This document shows, one piece after another, positions 17,410 to 26,105 of a stretch of 64,000 nt of DNA. Each line of letters starts with the position of its first letter. The first letter of the stretch is position 1. Origin of the DNA: Nonomuraea pusilla (GTDB taxonomy: Bacteria; Actinomycetota; Actinomycetes; Streptosporangiales; Streptosporangiaceae); contig NZ_FOBF01000018.1 of the NCBI RefSeq assembly GCF_900109355.1, forward strand, positions 62,001 through 126,000. Reading direction: 5' to 3'. The notes under the pieces were generated by a model. The model made no database searches and was not told the origin of the DNA. It worked only from the letters and a program-made list of their open reading frames with translations. A program made the translations under genes and the position numbers.

Positions 17410-18045
17410 ATGGAGATGCCCCCCGACCTGCTGCACGCCGCCGAGAACGCCAAGGGCTTCATGCCGCGCGAGGAGGGCCTCGCCCTGTACGAGGCGGCCC
17501 TCAGATACGGCCCGCTCGGCCCGATCTGCGAGATCGGCACGTACTGCGGCAAGTCCGCGATCTACCTCGGCGCGGCGGCCAGGCAGGCGGGCTCCGTCGT
17601 CGTCACCGTCGACCACCACCGCGGCTCCGAGGAGATCCAGCCGGGCTGGGAGCACCACGACCCCACCCTCGTCGACCCCCGCTCCGGCAGGATGGACTCC
17701 CTGCCCGTCTTCCGCGCCACCATCGCGGCCGCCGGTCTCGAGGACGACGTCGTGGCCGTCGTCGGGCGGTCGGAGCAGGTGGCCAGGCTGTGGAACACGC
17801 CGCTCGGCATGCTGTTCATCGACGGCGGCCACTCCGAGGAGCCGGTGACCCGCGACTACGAGGGCTGGGCCCCGCACGTCGCGCCCGGCGGCGCGCTGGT
17901 GTTCCACGACATCTACCCCGACCCCGCCGACGGCGGCCAGGCCCCGTACCGGGTGTACCTGCGCGCGCTGGAGTCGGGCGCGTTCGCCGAGGCCGGCGCG
18001 CTGGGCTCGGTACGCGTCCTGGAACGCGTCGGCCCCGGAATCTGA
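17410..18045 (+). CDS. Class I SAM-dependent methyltransferase
   Basis: 211-residue Rossmann methyltransferase. Motif I is EIGTYCGKSAIYLG (about 39-52), the acidic VTVDHH follows, then LFIDGGHSEEPVTRDYEGW (about 137-155) and GGALVFHDIYPD. The layout resembles Methyltransf_24 small-molecule O-methyltransferases. Divergent from the PPOX operon across the KstR-type box, so it may share that control. Convergent with the DUF1702 gene. Substrate unknown. Confidence 0.85.
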   Translation: MEMPPDLLHAAENAKGFMPREEGLALYEAALRYGPLGPICEIGTYCGKSAIYLGAAARQAGSVVVTVDHHRGSEEIQPGWEHHDPTLVDPRSGRMDSLPVFRATIAAAGLEDDVVAVVGRSEQVARLWNTPLGMLFIDGGHSEEPVTRDYEGWAPHVAPGGALVFHDIYPDPADGGQAPYRVYLRALESGAFAEAGALGSVRVLERVGPGI

Positions 18046-18075
18046 GGGGCCCGCGTCCGAGGGACGGCGCGCGCG

Positions 18076-19083
18076 TCAGGGCCGGTGCCGGTGGGTCCAG
18101 GCCCGCCTGGTCCGCGCCTGCCAGTGGTGGAACTCCTCCTGCGTGCGGGCGTCGTGGCCGAGCGCGAGCAGCGCGTCGTCCGCCCACGAGGCCGCCTCCT
18201 CCGGCTCCGCCCCCGCGAGGATCGGCACGGCCCGCGCCACGTGCGCGGGCAGCGAGCCCGAGCGCAGCCGCGCCGCCGCCGCGAAGGCGCAGCCCTGCGC
18301 CAGGTGGGGCCTGAAGCCGTCGGCCCCCGCGTGCTCGGCCAGCCGCCACAGCTCGTCCGCCTCCGCGCCGCCGGTGGCCGTCGCGGCGAAGCCGACGCCG
18401 CTCCACAGGTCGGCCCGCCGCCCCGCCGGGTACGTGCCGACGCGCAGCGCCACGTCATCGGGCGACGCGCACTCGTGGTACCAGACCAGCCGGCCGAGCC
18501 CCTGGTCGAAGAGCGCGCCGTGGGCGCGGGTGAGCAGGTCGGGCGTGGCCCGCTCGCCCAGCATCCTGTCGGCCCTGCGCAGGCTCCACTCGAAGCCGAA
18601 CCCGTCCAGGGCGAGCCAGCGCAGCAGCGGGTGCGCCCGCCGCGCCCCCCACACCGGCCGCAGCCGCAGCAGCGCGTACCCGCGCCCGGCCCCCAGGTAC
18701 GCCGCGTGCCGGTGGAAGCGGGCAGGGCCGGCGAGCAGCTCCCGCAGCCGCCGCCCCCGCGCGAAGGTGAGGAGGTCGAGCACCGTGCAGGCGCACGCCG
18801 CGCCCTCGTAGGCGAAGGAGCGCTGCTCCAGCGGCACCTGCTCGATCGCGTCCGTGCCGCCCGCCAGCACGGCGTTGAAGCCGAACACGTGCCACGTCTC
18901 GGCGTCCGTGAACACCTTCTCGACGGCCCCGGCCCTGATCCGGAACCTGCGGCGGGTCAGATCGGCCTCCAGCGGGTTCTTCGCCAGGAGGCCGCGCAGC
19001 CCGCCCACACAGGGCGGGGCGGGGACGGATGCCGGTTCGATGCCGACGTGATCCAAGAACGATGATGTGCCCGTGTCGCCCAC
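18076..19083 (-). CDS. DUF1702-family protein
   Basis: 335 residues from a GTG with GGGGGAAGC upstream; a GTG at 19113 is an alternative. The family-typical centre is VFGFNAVLAGG followed by RSFAYEGAACACTVLDLL (about 90-110), then GRGYALLRLRP and GFGFEWSLRRADRML; the C-terminal half is Ala/Arg-rich. DUF1702 proteins occur near natural-product genes in actinomycetes, including enediyne clusters, but have no proven activity. No polyketide or other biosynthetic genes adjoin it here. No signal peptide is seen. Confidence 0.65.
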   Translation of the reverse strand: MGDTGTSSFLDHVGIEPASVPAPPCVGGLRGLLAKNPLEADLTRRRFRIRAGAVEKVFTDAETWHVFGFNAVLAGGTDAIEQVPLEQRSFAYEGAACACTVLDLLTFARGRRLRELLAGPARFHRHAAYLGAGRGYALLRLRPVWGARRAHPLLRWLALDGFGFEWSLRRADRMLGERATPDLLTRAHGALFDQGLGRLVWYHECASPDDVALRVGTYPAGRRADLWSGVGFAATATGGAEADELWRLAEHAGADGFRPHLAQGCAFAAAARLRSGSLPAHVARAVPILAGAEPEEAASWADDALLALGHDARTQEEFHHWQARTRRAWTHRHRP

Positions 19084-19228
19084 GCTTCCCCCGAAGACGC
19101 CTCGTACGGCCACGGACGACGCTAGTGACCGGCTCGGAACGCCCGCAGGCCGCCGCACCGGGCCACGCGGCAAAGAACCCGCAAAACCGCTTGCGCCCGG
19201 CAGGCAGGGTACGAGGGCCGCAACGAGT

Positions 19229-19288
19229 GCGACGCGGCTGCGAGCGCCGGGCCGCTACGAGGGCGACGCGGTCACGAGCGCCGGGCGG
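19229..19288. repeat. 34-bp direct repeat around the 3' end of the toroid protein gene
   Basis: GCGACGCGG...GAGCGCCGGGC occurs at 19229 and again at 19263, where it covers the stop codon at 19272 and the last codons of the minus-strand gene. The rest of 19084-19271 contains no recognisable gene. Confidence 0.55.
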
Positions 19289-20339
19289 CGCGGGTGTCCG
19301 GCTGGTCGCCCGGCAGGTCCGCGCACCCGCACACCTCGGGGTCGGACGCCGCCGTGCCCGCGACGTCGCGGAACAGCCCCGACGCCGGGGACAGCCGAGC
19401 GAGCGCGTCGGCCGCCAGGACGACCGCCGCCGCCGTGTACGCCGAGCGCTCGTGCGGGAAGTGGCGGCCGTTCGCGAACTGCCAGCCCGTCCAGTACGAG
19501 CCGTCCTCGTGACGCAGGTGCTGCATGTCGGCGAACAGCCGCGCCGCCCGCTCCGCGTCGCCCAGCGCGTCAAGGGCGAGCACCAGCTCGCACGTCTCCG
19601 CCCCGGTCACCCACGGCTGGTCGGACACGCACCTGATGCCCAGCCCCCGCACCACGAACGTGGACCACTCGCGCTCGATCAGCGCGGCCCCCTGCGGCCC
19701 GCGCACCGCGCCGCCCAGCACCGGGTAGTACCAGTCCATCGAGAACCGGCTCTTGTCGGCGAACGCCTCCGGGTGCTCCGCCAGGACGTGCGCCAGCCGG
19801 TCGGCGGCCAGCTCCCAGTGGGGCTGCGGGTCGCCCAGCAGGTCGCCGAGCAGCACGCCGCAGCGCAGCCCCTGGTGGATGGACGAGCAGCCGGTGAGCA
19901 GCGCGTACGTCGAGGCCGCGCCGCGCGCGTCGCGCTCCCAGACGATCTCGCCGCGTTCGGTCTGCAGCCCCACCACGTAGTCCAGCGCGGACTTGACCAT
20001 CGGCCAGCTCCGCTCGGTGAACCCGCGGTCGCCGGTCACCAGGTGGTGGTGCCACACGCCGACCGCGACGTACGCGGCGTGGTTCGACTCGCCGCCCTCC
20101 TCGGTCGCCACGCCGCCGACGAGCTTCATCGGCCACGAGCCGTCGGGCCGCTGGTGGCGCTCCAGCCACGCGTAGCCGCGCCGCACCGGCCCGTCCAGGC
20201 CCGCGACGGTCATCGCCATCAGGCACTCGACGTGGTTCCACGCGTCGACGTGGCCCTCCGGCCAGGGCACGCCGCCGTCGTCCTCCTGCACGGCGGCGAT
20301 GCTCTCGGCCGTGCGCACCGCCTCCTCGCGGGAGATCAT
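19272..20339 (-). CDS. Prenyltransferase/squalene-cyclase-like alpha-alpha toroid protein
   Basis: 355 residues made of repeated helical hairpins typical of the (alpha/alpha)6 toroid fold. Short aromatic repeat motifs are visible: QEDDGGVPWPEGHVDAW (about 18-34), RHQRPDGSWPMK (about 62-73) and HEDGSYWTGWQF (about 268-279). No DxDD cyclase motif is apparent, so classical triterpene cyclase activity is unlikely. ATG overlaps the stop of the methyltransferase gene (ATGA), with GT4 further upstream, giving the order GT4, methyltransferase, toroid protein. A role in modifying a surface glycan or lipid is inferred from context. Confidence 0.75.
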   Translation of the reverse strand: MISREEAVRTAESIAAVQEDDGGVPWPEGHVDAWNHVECLMAMTVAGLDGPVRRGYAWLERHQRPDGSWPMKLVGGVATEEGGESNHAAYVAVGVWHHHLVTGDRGFTERSWPMVKSALDYVVGLQTERGEIVWERDARGAASTYALLTGCSSIHQGLRCGVLLGDLLGDPQPHWELAADRLAHVLAEHPEAFADKSRFSMDWYYPVLGGAVRGPQGAALIEREWSTFVVRGLGIRCVSDQPWVTGAETCELVLALDALGDAERAARLFADMQHLRHEDGSYWTGWQFANGRHFPHERSAYTAAAVVLAADALARLSPASGLFRDVAGTAASDPEVCGCADLPGDQPDTRAARRS

Positions 20340-21046
20340 GGCTTCTTGACGTACAGGACGACGCTCTTGCCGATGATCGGGTTGAGCACGGCCTCGGCGA
20401 TCCTCGTGGCGGCGGGGCGCTTCATGATGTCCCAGACCAGGAGCTGGTGGTAGGCCTTGGCGATCGGGTGGTCGTCGTTGCCGACGCCGACCGCGCACTT
20501 GATCCACCAGTACGGCGCGTGCAGGCCGTGCGCGTGGTGGTGCGGCCCGATCTCGAAGCCCGTTGCCTTCAGCTTGGCCGACAGCTCGGCCAGCGTGTAG
20601 ATGCGGACGTGCCCGCCCGGCGCCGTGTGGTACGCCTCGTCGAGCGCCCAGCAGATCCGCTCGGGCAGGAAGCTCGGCACGGTGATCGCGGCGGTGCCGC
20701 CGGGCTTGAGCACCCGGAAGATCTCCCGCATCGCCGTCATGTCGTCGGGGATGTGCTCCAGCACCTCGGCGGCGATCACCCGGTCGAAGCTCGCGTCCTC
20801 GAACGGCATGTCCAGCGCCGTGCCCCGGACGGTCTCGCCGGTGGCGCCCTCCGGCACCTCGCCCGCCTTGTCCATCGCCACGAACATGCCGGCCACGCCG
20901 TCGAGCTCCGACTGGTCCATGTCGAAGGCGACGACGTCCGCGCCGCGGCGCAGCACCTCGAAGGCGTGCCTGCCGCCGCCGCAGCCCAGGTCGAGCACGC
21001 GTACGCCGGGGCCGACGGGCAGCCGGGCGAAGTCCACGGTGAGCAC
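20336..21046 (-). CDS. Class I SAM-dependent methyltransferase
   Basis: 236-residue methyltransferase of the Methyltransf_11 type. Motif I is VLDLGCGGGRHAFEVLRRG (about 20-38), then DMDQSEL, AAEVLEHIPDD (about 90-100) and LKPGGTAAITVPSFLPERIC. GTG start with GAGGAG upstream. It sits between the GT4 and toroid genes on the same strand with tight spacing, so it probably methylates a product of that operon. Cytosolic; substrate unknown. Confidence 0.87.
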   Translation of the reverse strand: MLTVDFARLPVGPGVRVLDLGCGGGRHAFEVLRRGADVVAFDMDQSELDGVAGMFVAMDKAGEVPEGATGETVRGTALDMPFEDASFDRVIAAEVLEHIPDDMTAMREIFRVLKPGGTAAITVPSFLPERICWALDEAYHTAPGGHVRIYTLAELSAKLKATGFEIGPHHHAHGLHAPYWWIKCAVGVGNDDHPIAKAYHQLLVWDIMKRPAATRIAEAVLNPIIGKSVVLYVKKP

Positions 21047-21093
21047 TTGTCGCTTCTCCTCGTCTGATCAGCTTCTGCGGCGTCGGGGGTGGG

Positions 21094-22377
21094 TCAGCCG
21101 GCGCGCCGGTTCGTGCGGTGGTTCGCGATGGCCTCGTGGTAGGCCTCGACGGTCCTCTTGGCCACGACGTGCCAGGTGTAGCGCTCCATGACGCGGTCGT
21201 AGCCGGCCTTGCCGACCCGCTCGCGCTCCTCGGGGGAGTCGTGCAGGCGCAGCAGCACGGCGGCCAGCGCCTCGGGGTCGCCCGGCGGCACCTGGACGGC
21301 CGCGTCGCCGACGACCTCGGGCAGCGCGCCGGTGCGGCTGGCCACCAGCGGGGTGCCGCAGGCCATGTGCTCGACGGCGGGCAGCGAGAAGCCCTCGTAC
21401 AGCGAGGGCACGACGGAGATCTCGGAGGTGGCGATCAGCTCGCCCAGCTCCTCGTCGGAGATGCCGTGGACGAAGCGGACGCGGTCCTGCAGCGACAGCT
21501 CCTGGACGAGCTGCTCGGTGGGGCCGCCCGGGGTGGGCCTGCTGACGACGGTGAGGTTCACGTCGCGTTCGGTGGCGAGCTTGGCGACGGCGCGCAGCAG
21601 CGTGGCGACGCCCTTCATGGGGGAGTCGGCGCTGGCCACGGCCACGATCGAGCCCTTGCGGCGCGGCTTGTCCGGGCGCGGGTGGAAGTAGCGGGTGTCG
21701 ACGCCCAGCGGGATGAGCCGCATGTTCGCCTGCGGCACGTTGAAGTCGCGGTGGATGTCGGCCAGCGACGACTCGCTGACGGTCAGGATGGGGCTGAGCC
21801 TCGGGGCCACCCTGGCCTGCATCTTGACGAAGCCGTACCAGCGGCGCAGGCTGAGCCGCTTGGCGCCCTCGGCCGCCTCCAGCTCGATGCGGCGGTCGAC
21901 GCTGATGGGGTGGTGGATGGTGCCGACCACGGGGAACAGCTTCTGGATGCCGAGCAGGCCGTAGCCGAGGGTCTGGTTGTCCTGGACGACGTCGAAGTCG
22001 CCGACCCGCTTCTTCAGCTCCCTGTAGGCGCGCAGCGTGAACGTCAGCGGCTCGGGGAAGCCGGCCGTCCACATGGTGCCGACCTCCAGCAGGTCGATCC
22101 AGTCGCGGTACTCGTCGCGCCTGGGCGTCCTGAACGGGTCCTCGTCGCGGTACAGGTCGAGGCTCGGCACCTCGCGCAGGATCACGCCCTCGTCCAGCTC
22201 GGGGTACGGCTGCCCGGAGAACACCTCGACGTGGTGGCCGAGCGCGACCAGCTCGCGGCTGAGGTGACGGAGGTAGACGCCCTGCCCGCCGCAGGTGGGC
22301 TTGCTGCGGTACGACAGCAGCGCGACGCGCAGCTCAGGACGCCGGGTTGGCTCCCGCACGGACACCCCCTTCTTCAC
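21094..22377 (-). CDS. Glycosyltransferase family 4 (GT-B)
   Basis: 427-residue GT-B glycosyltransferase. The N-terminal acceptor domain begins VALLSYRSKPTCGGQGVYLR (about 18-37), with the glycine-rich GGQG loop. The C-terminal donor domain has SADSPMKG, DRVRFVHGISDEELGELI and the EGFSLPAVEHMACGTPLVAS motif (about 322-341) with the ExFxxPxxE signature. Transfers a nucleotide-activated sugar to a lipid- or glycan-linked acceptor at the inner membrane face. First gene of the minus-strand glycan operon, divergent from GDP-mannose dehydratase; GDP-activated sugar supply is an inference from that neighbour. Confidence 0.9.
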   Translation of the reverse strand: MKKGVSVREPTRRPELRVALLSYRSKPTCGGQGVYLRHLSRELVALGHHVEVFSGQPYPELDEGVILREVPSLDLYRDEDPFRTPRRDEYRDWIDLLEVGTMWTAGFPEPLTFTLRAYRELKKRVGDFDVVQDNQTLGYGLLGIQKLFPVVGTIHHPISVDRRIELEAAEGAKRLSLRRWYGFVKMQARVAPRLSPILTVSESSLADIHRDFNVPQANMRLIPLGVDTRYFHPRPDKPRRKGSIVAVASADSPMKGVATLLRAVAKLATERDVNLTVVSRPTPGGPTEQLVQELSLQDRVRFVHGISDEELGELIATSEISVVPSLYEGFSLPAVEHMACGTPLVASRTGALPEVVGDAAVQVPPGDPEALAAVLLRLHDSPEERERVGKAGYDRVMERYTWHVVAKRTVEAYHEAIANHRTNRRAG

Positions 22378-22521
22378 CGGTATCCCCCGAGACCGGGCGT
22401 GTACCGTGAAAGATGACCTTAGTCCGAGAAGGCTACCATTCGGTAGGCCGCCTGGAATTGTTCACAACGGCTTCCGCAGGCCGTGCGAACTGCACCGTTG
22501 CCGTGACCGAGCGTGATTCGG

Positions 22522-22535
22522 TAGAACGCGTTCTA
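22522..22535. promoter_or_regulatory. KstR-type palindrome upstream of glycan genes
   Basis: TAGAACGCGTTCTA is a perfect 14-bp palindrome and an exact match to TnnAACnnGTTnnA. It lies in the divergent region between the GT4 gene (start 22377) and the GDP-mannose dehydratase (start 22614). Either KstR reaches these genes or a related TetR protein recognises the same sequence. Confidence 0.6.
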
Positions 22536-22613
22536 GGTGGGGTTGCTGCCCCCCTGGGTGGATAGTTGTACATTCCGTCACAACGGACGCGGTTTGCGAT
22601 AGTTGGAGGACCC

Positions 22614-23642
22614 TTGGCCAGGCGCGCGCTGATCACCGGGATCACCGGCCAGGACGGCTCCTACCTCGCCGAGCACCTGCTCGGCCAGGGGTACGAGGTC
22701 TGGGGGCTCGCCAGGGGACAGGCCAACCCGCGCGTCTCCCGCACGCGCAAACTGCTGTCGGACGTCCGGATCGTCCGCGGCGACCTGCTCGACCAGGGCT
22801 CCCTGATCTCCGCCGTGGAACGCGTCCAGCCCGACGAGGTCTACAACCTGGGCGCCATCTCGTTCGTCCCCATGTCATGGGAGCAGGCCGAACTGACCGC
22901 CGAGGTCACCGGGATGGGCGTGCTGCGCATGCTGGAGGCGATCCGCGTCTGCTCCGGCGTCTCACGCGGAGGCGCCTCCGGCTCGCCCGGCCAGATCCGC
23001 TTCTACCAGGCGTCGTCCTCCGAGATGTTCGGGCAGGTCAGCGAGACGCCGCAGAACGAGCGCACCGCCTTCCACCCGCGCTCCCCGTACGGCGTCGCCA
23101 AGGCGTACGGGCACTTCCTCACCCAGAACTACCGCGAGTCGTACGGCATGTTCGCCGTCTCCGGCATCCTGTTCAACCACGAGTCGCCGCGGCGCGGGCC
23201 CGAGTTCGTCACCCGCAAGGTCACGCTCGGCGTCGCCCGCATCAAGCTCGGCCTCGCCGGCGAGCTGCGGCTCGGCAACCTGGAGGCCCGCCGCGACTGG
23301 GGGTTCGCCGGCGACTACGTCGAGGCCATGCACCTCATGCTCCAGGCCGGCACGCCCGAGGACTACGTGATCGGCACCGGCCGGATGAAGTCCGTCAGGG
23401 AGCTCGTCGAGGCAGCCTTCGCCGCCGCCGGGCTCGACTGGGAGCAGTACGTCGTCACCGACCAGACCCTGCACAGGCCCGCCGAGGTGGACCTGCTCTG
23501 CGCCGACCCCAAGAAGGCCAGGGCGCAGCTCGGCTGGGAGCCGAAGGTGTCGTTCGACGAACTCGTGGCCATGATGGTCGAGTCGGACCTGCGCCTGCTC
23601 TCCGACGGCGACCACCCCGACCACGACAGCTCCTGGCCCTGA
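22614..23642 (+). CDS. gmd: GDP-mannose 4,6-dehydratase
   Basis: 342-residue extended SDR that converts GDP-mannose to GDP-4-keto-6-deoxy-mannose, the precursor of GDP-fucose, rhamnose and related deoxysugars. TGITGQDGSYLAE (about 8-20), GDLLDQGSL (near 60), SSSEMFGQV (Ser/Glu catalytic segment near 139), YGVAK (YxxxK near 163) and NHESPRRG near 193 are all present. A TTG start is chosen because GGAGGA precedes it at correct spacing and the Rossmann strand begins there; the upstream ATG in frame lacks homology. Feeds the neighbouring glycosyltransferase operon (inference). Confidence 0.93.
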   Translation: MARRALITGITGQDGSYLAEHLLGQGYEVWGLARGQANPRVSRTRKLLSDVRIVRGDLLDQGSLISAVERVQPDEVYNLGAISFVPMSWEQAELTAEVTGMGVLRMLEAIRVCSGVSRGGASGSPGQIRFYQASSSEMFGQVSETPQNERTAFHPRSPYGVAKAYGHFLTQNYRESYGMFAVSGILFNHESPRRGPEFVTRKVTLGVARIKLGLAGELRLGNLEARRDWGFAGDYVEAMHLMLQAGTPEDYVIGTGRMKSVRELVEAAFAAAGLDWEQYVVTDQTLHRPAEVDLLCADPKKARAQLGWEPKVSFDELVAMMVESDLRLLSDGDHPDHDSSWP

Positions 23643-23660
23643 TCGCCCCGGCGCGCCCCG

Positions 23661-23822
23661 TCAGCCGGCCGCGTGGCGGTAGACGCCGGGCGTGAGGCGG
23701 AAGCGTCGCGCTCGTCAGCCGGCCGCCTGGCGGTAGGCACCGGGCGTGAGGCCGAAGCGTCGCGCTCGTCAGCCGGCCGCCCGGCGGTAGGCGCCGGGCG
23801 TGAGGCCGAAGCACCGCGTGAA
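23661..23822. repeat. Three tandem 54-bp copies of the 3' end of the AraC gene
   Basis: Units start at 23661, 23715 and 23769. Read on the minus strand each encodes F-x-LTPGxYR-x-AAG followed by TGA. The unit at 23769 is the true gene end; the other two lie beyond the stop and differ by a few substitutions. The period equals 18 codons exactly. Confidence 0.93.
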
Positions 23823-24593
23823 CCAGCGGGTCAGATGGCTCTGGTCCGCGAACCCTGTGCGCGCCGCCACCTCGCCGATCGGCTCGCCGCGCGCGATGAG
23901 CTCCCTGGCCGCGCGCAGGCGGAGCTGGCGCTGGAAGTCGCTCGGAGAGAGCCCGTACTGGGCGCGGAAGGCCCGGTAGACGGCGTACCTGCTGGCGCCC
24001 GTCGCCACCGCGAGGTCGTCGATCGAGAGGTCGTCCAGCAGGCGGTCCTGCAGCAGCAGCCTGGCCCGCCTGGCGACCGGCGCCGACCCCGACGGCTCCG
24101 CCGCGCGAGGGGGAGCCGTCGCCGCCCTGCGCACCGTCGCCGCGATCGCCGAGGTGAGCAACTCGTCGCGGCGCAAGGTCGTCGCCCCGCCGCCGAGGAG
24201 CGAGGCGTGCAGCGCGCGCAGCGCCGACGCCAGCCGCGCGTCGGCGACCACGGGCTCGGGGAACAGCGGCAGGCCCGCGCGGTGGCCCGCGACATCCGAC
24301 AGGACGTCCGCCAGCAGTTCAGGACCGATGTGGACGATCCGGTACGTGAAGCCCAGCGGGTTCGCGGCGTGGCCGTCGTGCGGGTCGTCGGGGTTGAAGG
24401 CCATGACCATGCCGGCGGCGCTCGTGTGGGCCGATCCCCGGCAGGTGAACGACTGCGCGCCCGCCTCCGTCACGCCGAAGGAGTAGGTGTCGTGGCTGTG
24501 CCGGTGGTAGACGTGCCGTTCGAAATGGGCGTGCATGGCCTCCAGCGGCCGGTCTCGCGCCCGCCAGTACCTGGACCAATCAGGTTCCACCAC
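23769..24593 (-). CDS. AraC-family transcriptional regulator
   Basis: 274 residues. The N-terminal cupin sensor domain (about 20-160) has HFERHVYHRHSHDTYSFGV and PDDPHDGHA. The C-terminal double helix-turn-helix (about 180-274) has LSIDDLAVATGASRYAVYRAFR and the second HTH IGEVAARTGFADQSHLTRWFTR, ending in FGLTPGAYRR. The GTG start follows a GGGAGG. Its target is unknown; no gene is obviously linked. The sequence after the stop repeats the last 18 codons twice more, so read-through would give a tandemly repeated tail. Confidence 0.9.
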   Translation of the reverse strand: MVEPDWSRYWRARDRPLEAMHAHFERHVYHRHSHDTYSFGVTEAGAQSFTCRGSAHTSAAGMVMAFNPDDPHDGHAANPLGFTYRIVHIGPELLADVLSDVAGHRAGLPLFPEPVVADARLASALRALHASLLGGGATTLRRDELLTSAIAATVRRAATAPPRAAEPSGSAPVARRARLLLQDRLLDDLSIDDLAVATGASRYAVYRAFRAQYGLSPSDFQRQLRLRAARELIARGEPIGEVAARTGFADQSHLTRWFTRCFGLTPGAYRRAAG

Positions 24594-24886
24594 CCTCCCA
24601 TTCTCTCCGGACCGTCGATGCGCTGATCGAGGTACTCGTCGAACGTGTGGAACGGCCCCCGCCCCCGGGATGTCGGCGGAGCAGGTCATGTTCAGCTCGT
24701 AGAGCGCCCATGTTCGGCCGTGTCACCGAGAGCCGCCATGACGGTGAAGCCGATGCCCGATCTTGTCAACGAGAGCCGCCATGACGGTGAAGCCGGCGCC
24801 GGCCTGTCGGCTGCGACGGAGAGGCTCTGTCCACAGAATGCGATTCGGCCCCGCCGTCCCCCACCTCCCACCGGCACCCTTACGCC
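24594..24886. other. Intergenic region with a 43-bp-spaced direct repeat
   Basis: Nearly 300 bases without a supported gene. CGAGAGCCGCCATGACGGTG and the following six bases occur at 24727 and again at 24770. Each copy contains an ATG in the same context, but neither opens a convincing reading frame. Promoters for the divergent AraC and DUF559-like genes must lie here; none stands out. Confidence 0.5.
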
Positions 24887-25729
24887 GTGACCGCCGTGAC
24901 CCCACCGCCCCGCACCCCCGTCCCCTCGCTGGCCGCGCGAGCCCGGCTCATCACCGACGCCGTCCCCCAGGCCGTGGTCTGCCGCCAGGCCGCCGCGCAC
25001 CTCTGGGGCCTCAGCGTCCTCCCATGTCCCGAGTCTGAATGGCCCGTCGAGATCGCCGCCCCCGTCCACCTCCCCGTCCCCGACACGATCACGTACGTCA
25101 CCGCCCTCCCCGCGGCCGACGTCACCCAGCACGCGGGCGTCCGCCTCACCACCAGGGAACGCACCGCCCTCGACTGCGCCCGCACCCTCCCGCGCCTCGA
25201 CGCCGTGGCGGCGCTCGACCAGTTCGCCCGCCGGGGCGTCGACCTGGAGGCGCTGTGGCGCCATCCCCTCAACTCCTGGCACGTCCGCGACACCATCAGC
25301 ATGGCCGACCCGGGCGCCGCCTCGCCCCGCGAGAGCTGGCTGCGCGTCATCCTCGTGGACGGCGGCCTGCCCCGGCCCGCCACCCAGGTCCCCGTGCCCC
25401 TCGGCCACCGCTGCGTCTACCTCGACCTGGGGTGGGAAGACTACCGGCTGGGCGTCGAGTACGACGGCCGCGAACACCACACCGCGCCTGGCGACGTGCG
25501 CCGCGACGCCGACCGCCGCGAGGAACTGCGGGCGCTCGGCTGGAGGGTGATCCCCGTGCGGGGAGACGTCGTGCCCGTACGAGCCGGCGACCTCCTCCAG
25601 GTCGTGGCCAACGCCCTGATCGAATGCGGCTGGCGACCGGGGCCCGACGGCATGACCCGCGTCCTCCGCCGCATCCGCGCCGCCCGCCGCCGCCCCGACG
25701 CGCCACCACTCCGCCGCCGAAGACACTGA
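24887..25729 (+). CDS. DUF559/endonuclease-like protein with AbiEi-like N-terminus
   Basis: 280 residues. The N-terminal half resembles the winged-helix/AbiEi antitoxin-like part of actinobacterial proteins of this class (VCRQAAAHLWGL, LTTRERTALDCARTLP at about 31-42 and 91-106). The C-terminal part (about 165-250) looks like a Vsr/DUF559 PD-(D/E)xK fold: LDLGWEDYRLGVEYDGREHH with the acidic-Glu-Asp core, then DRREELRALGWRVIPVRG. Nuclease activity is possible but unproven, and no partner toxin gene adjoins. The 3' end runs into a 60-bp tandem array. Many such single-copy proteins are scattered in actinomycete genomes. Confidence 0.65.
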   Translation: MTAVTPPPRTPVPSLAARARLITDAVPQAVVCRQAAAHLWGLSVLPCPESEWPVEIAAPVHLPVPDTITYVTALPAADVTQHAGVRLTTRERTALDCARTLPRLDAVAALDQFARRGVDLEALWRHPLNSWHVRDTISMADPGAASPRESWLRVILVDGGLPRPATQVPVPLGHRCVYLDLGWEDYRLGVEYDGREHHTAPGDVRRDADRREELRALGWRVIPVRGDVVPVRAGDLLQVVANALIECGWRPGPDGMTRVLRRIRAARRRPDAPPLRRRRH

Positions 25730-25960
25730 CCGAAAGACGGAGCCACGGTCGGGAGGGCACGGGTGACCGTCCGTTGCTGAAGGCGCTGGCTGGGAGGGGG
25801 AGGGTCGTCGGGAGGGCGCGGGGTGGTCGTCCGTTGCTGAAGACCTGACTGGGAGGGGGAGCCGTCCTCCGGAAGGCACGCGGTGGCCGTCCGTTGCTGA
25901 AGGCGCAGGCTGGGAGGGGGAGCCGTCGTCGGGAGGGTGCGGGATGGCCGGTGGAGCCCG
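25730..25960. repeat. 60-bp tandem array (about three and a half copies)
   Basis: GTCCGTTGCTGAAG recurs at 25769, 25829 and 25889 with an exact 60-bp period. TCGGGAGGGC or a close variant recurs at 25749, 25808, 25868 and 25928. A degraded extra copy seems to reach back over the stop codon of the upstream gene. No unique spacers occur, so it is not a CRISPR array. Confidence 0.88.
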
Positions 25961-26023
25961 GCGACGGGCGCCGGGTCACCGGCCACACGCTCGGCGCGAC
26001 GGGCGGCCGCTTCCCCGGCCCTC

Positions 26024-26095
26024 GCCTCCGACGTCGCCTCCGACGCCGGCTCTGACGCGGGCTCCGATGCCGCCTCCGACGCCGGCTCCGACGCC
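26024..26095. repeat. 12-bp tandem array beside the CBS gene stop
   Basis: Six consecutive units of the form GSCTCYGAYGNS (for example GCCTCCGACGCC) from 26024 to 26095, ten bases short of the stop codon of the minus-strand CBS gene at 26106. In one frame it would encode Ser-Asp-Ala-Gly/Ala-Ser-Asp, but no supported gene uses it. Confidence 0.8.
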
Positions 26096-26105
26096 GGTAG
26101 CCGGG

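Noticed and set aside
25730..25960. Possible CRISPR array
   Set aside because: Units are contiguous 60-bp copies without unique spacers and no cas genes are nearby.
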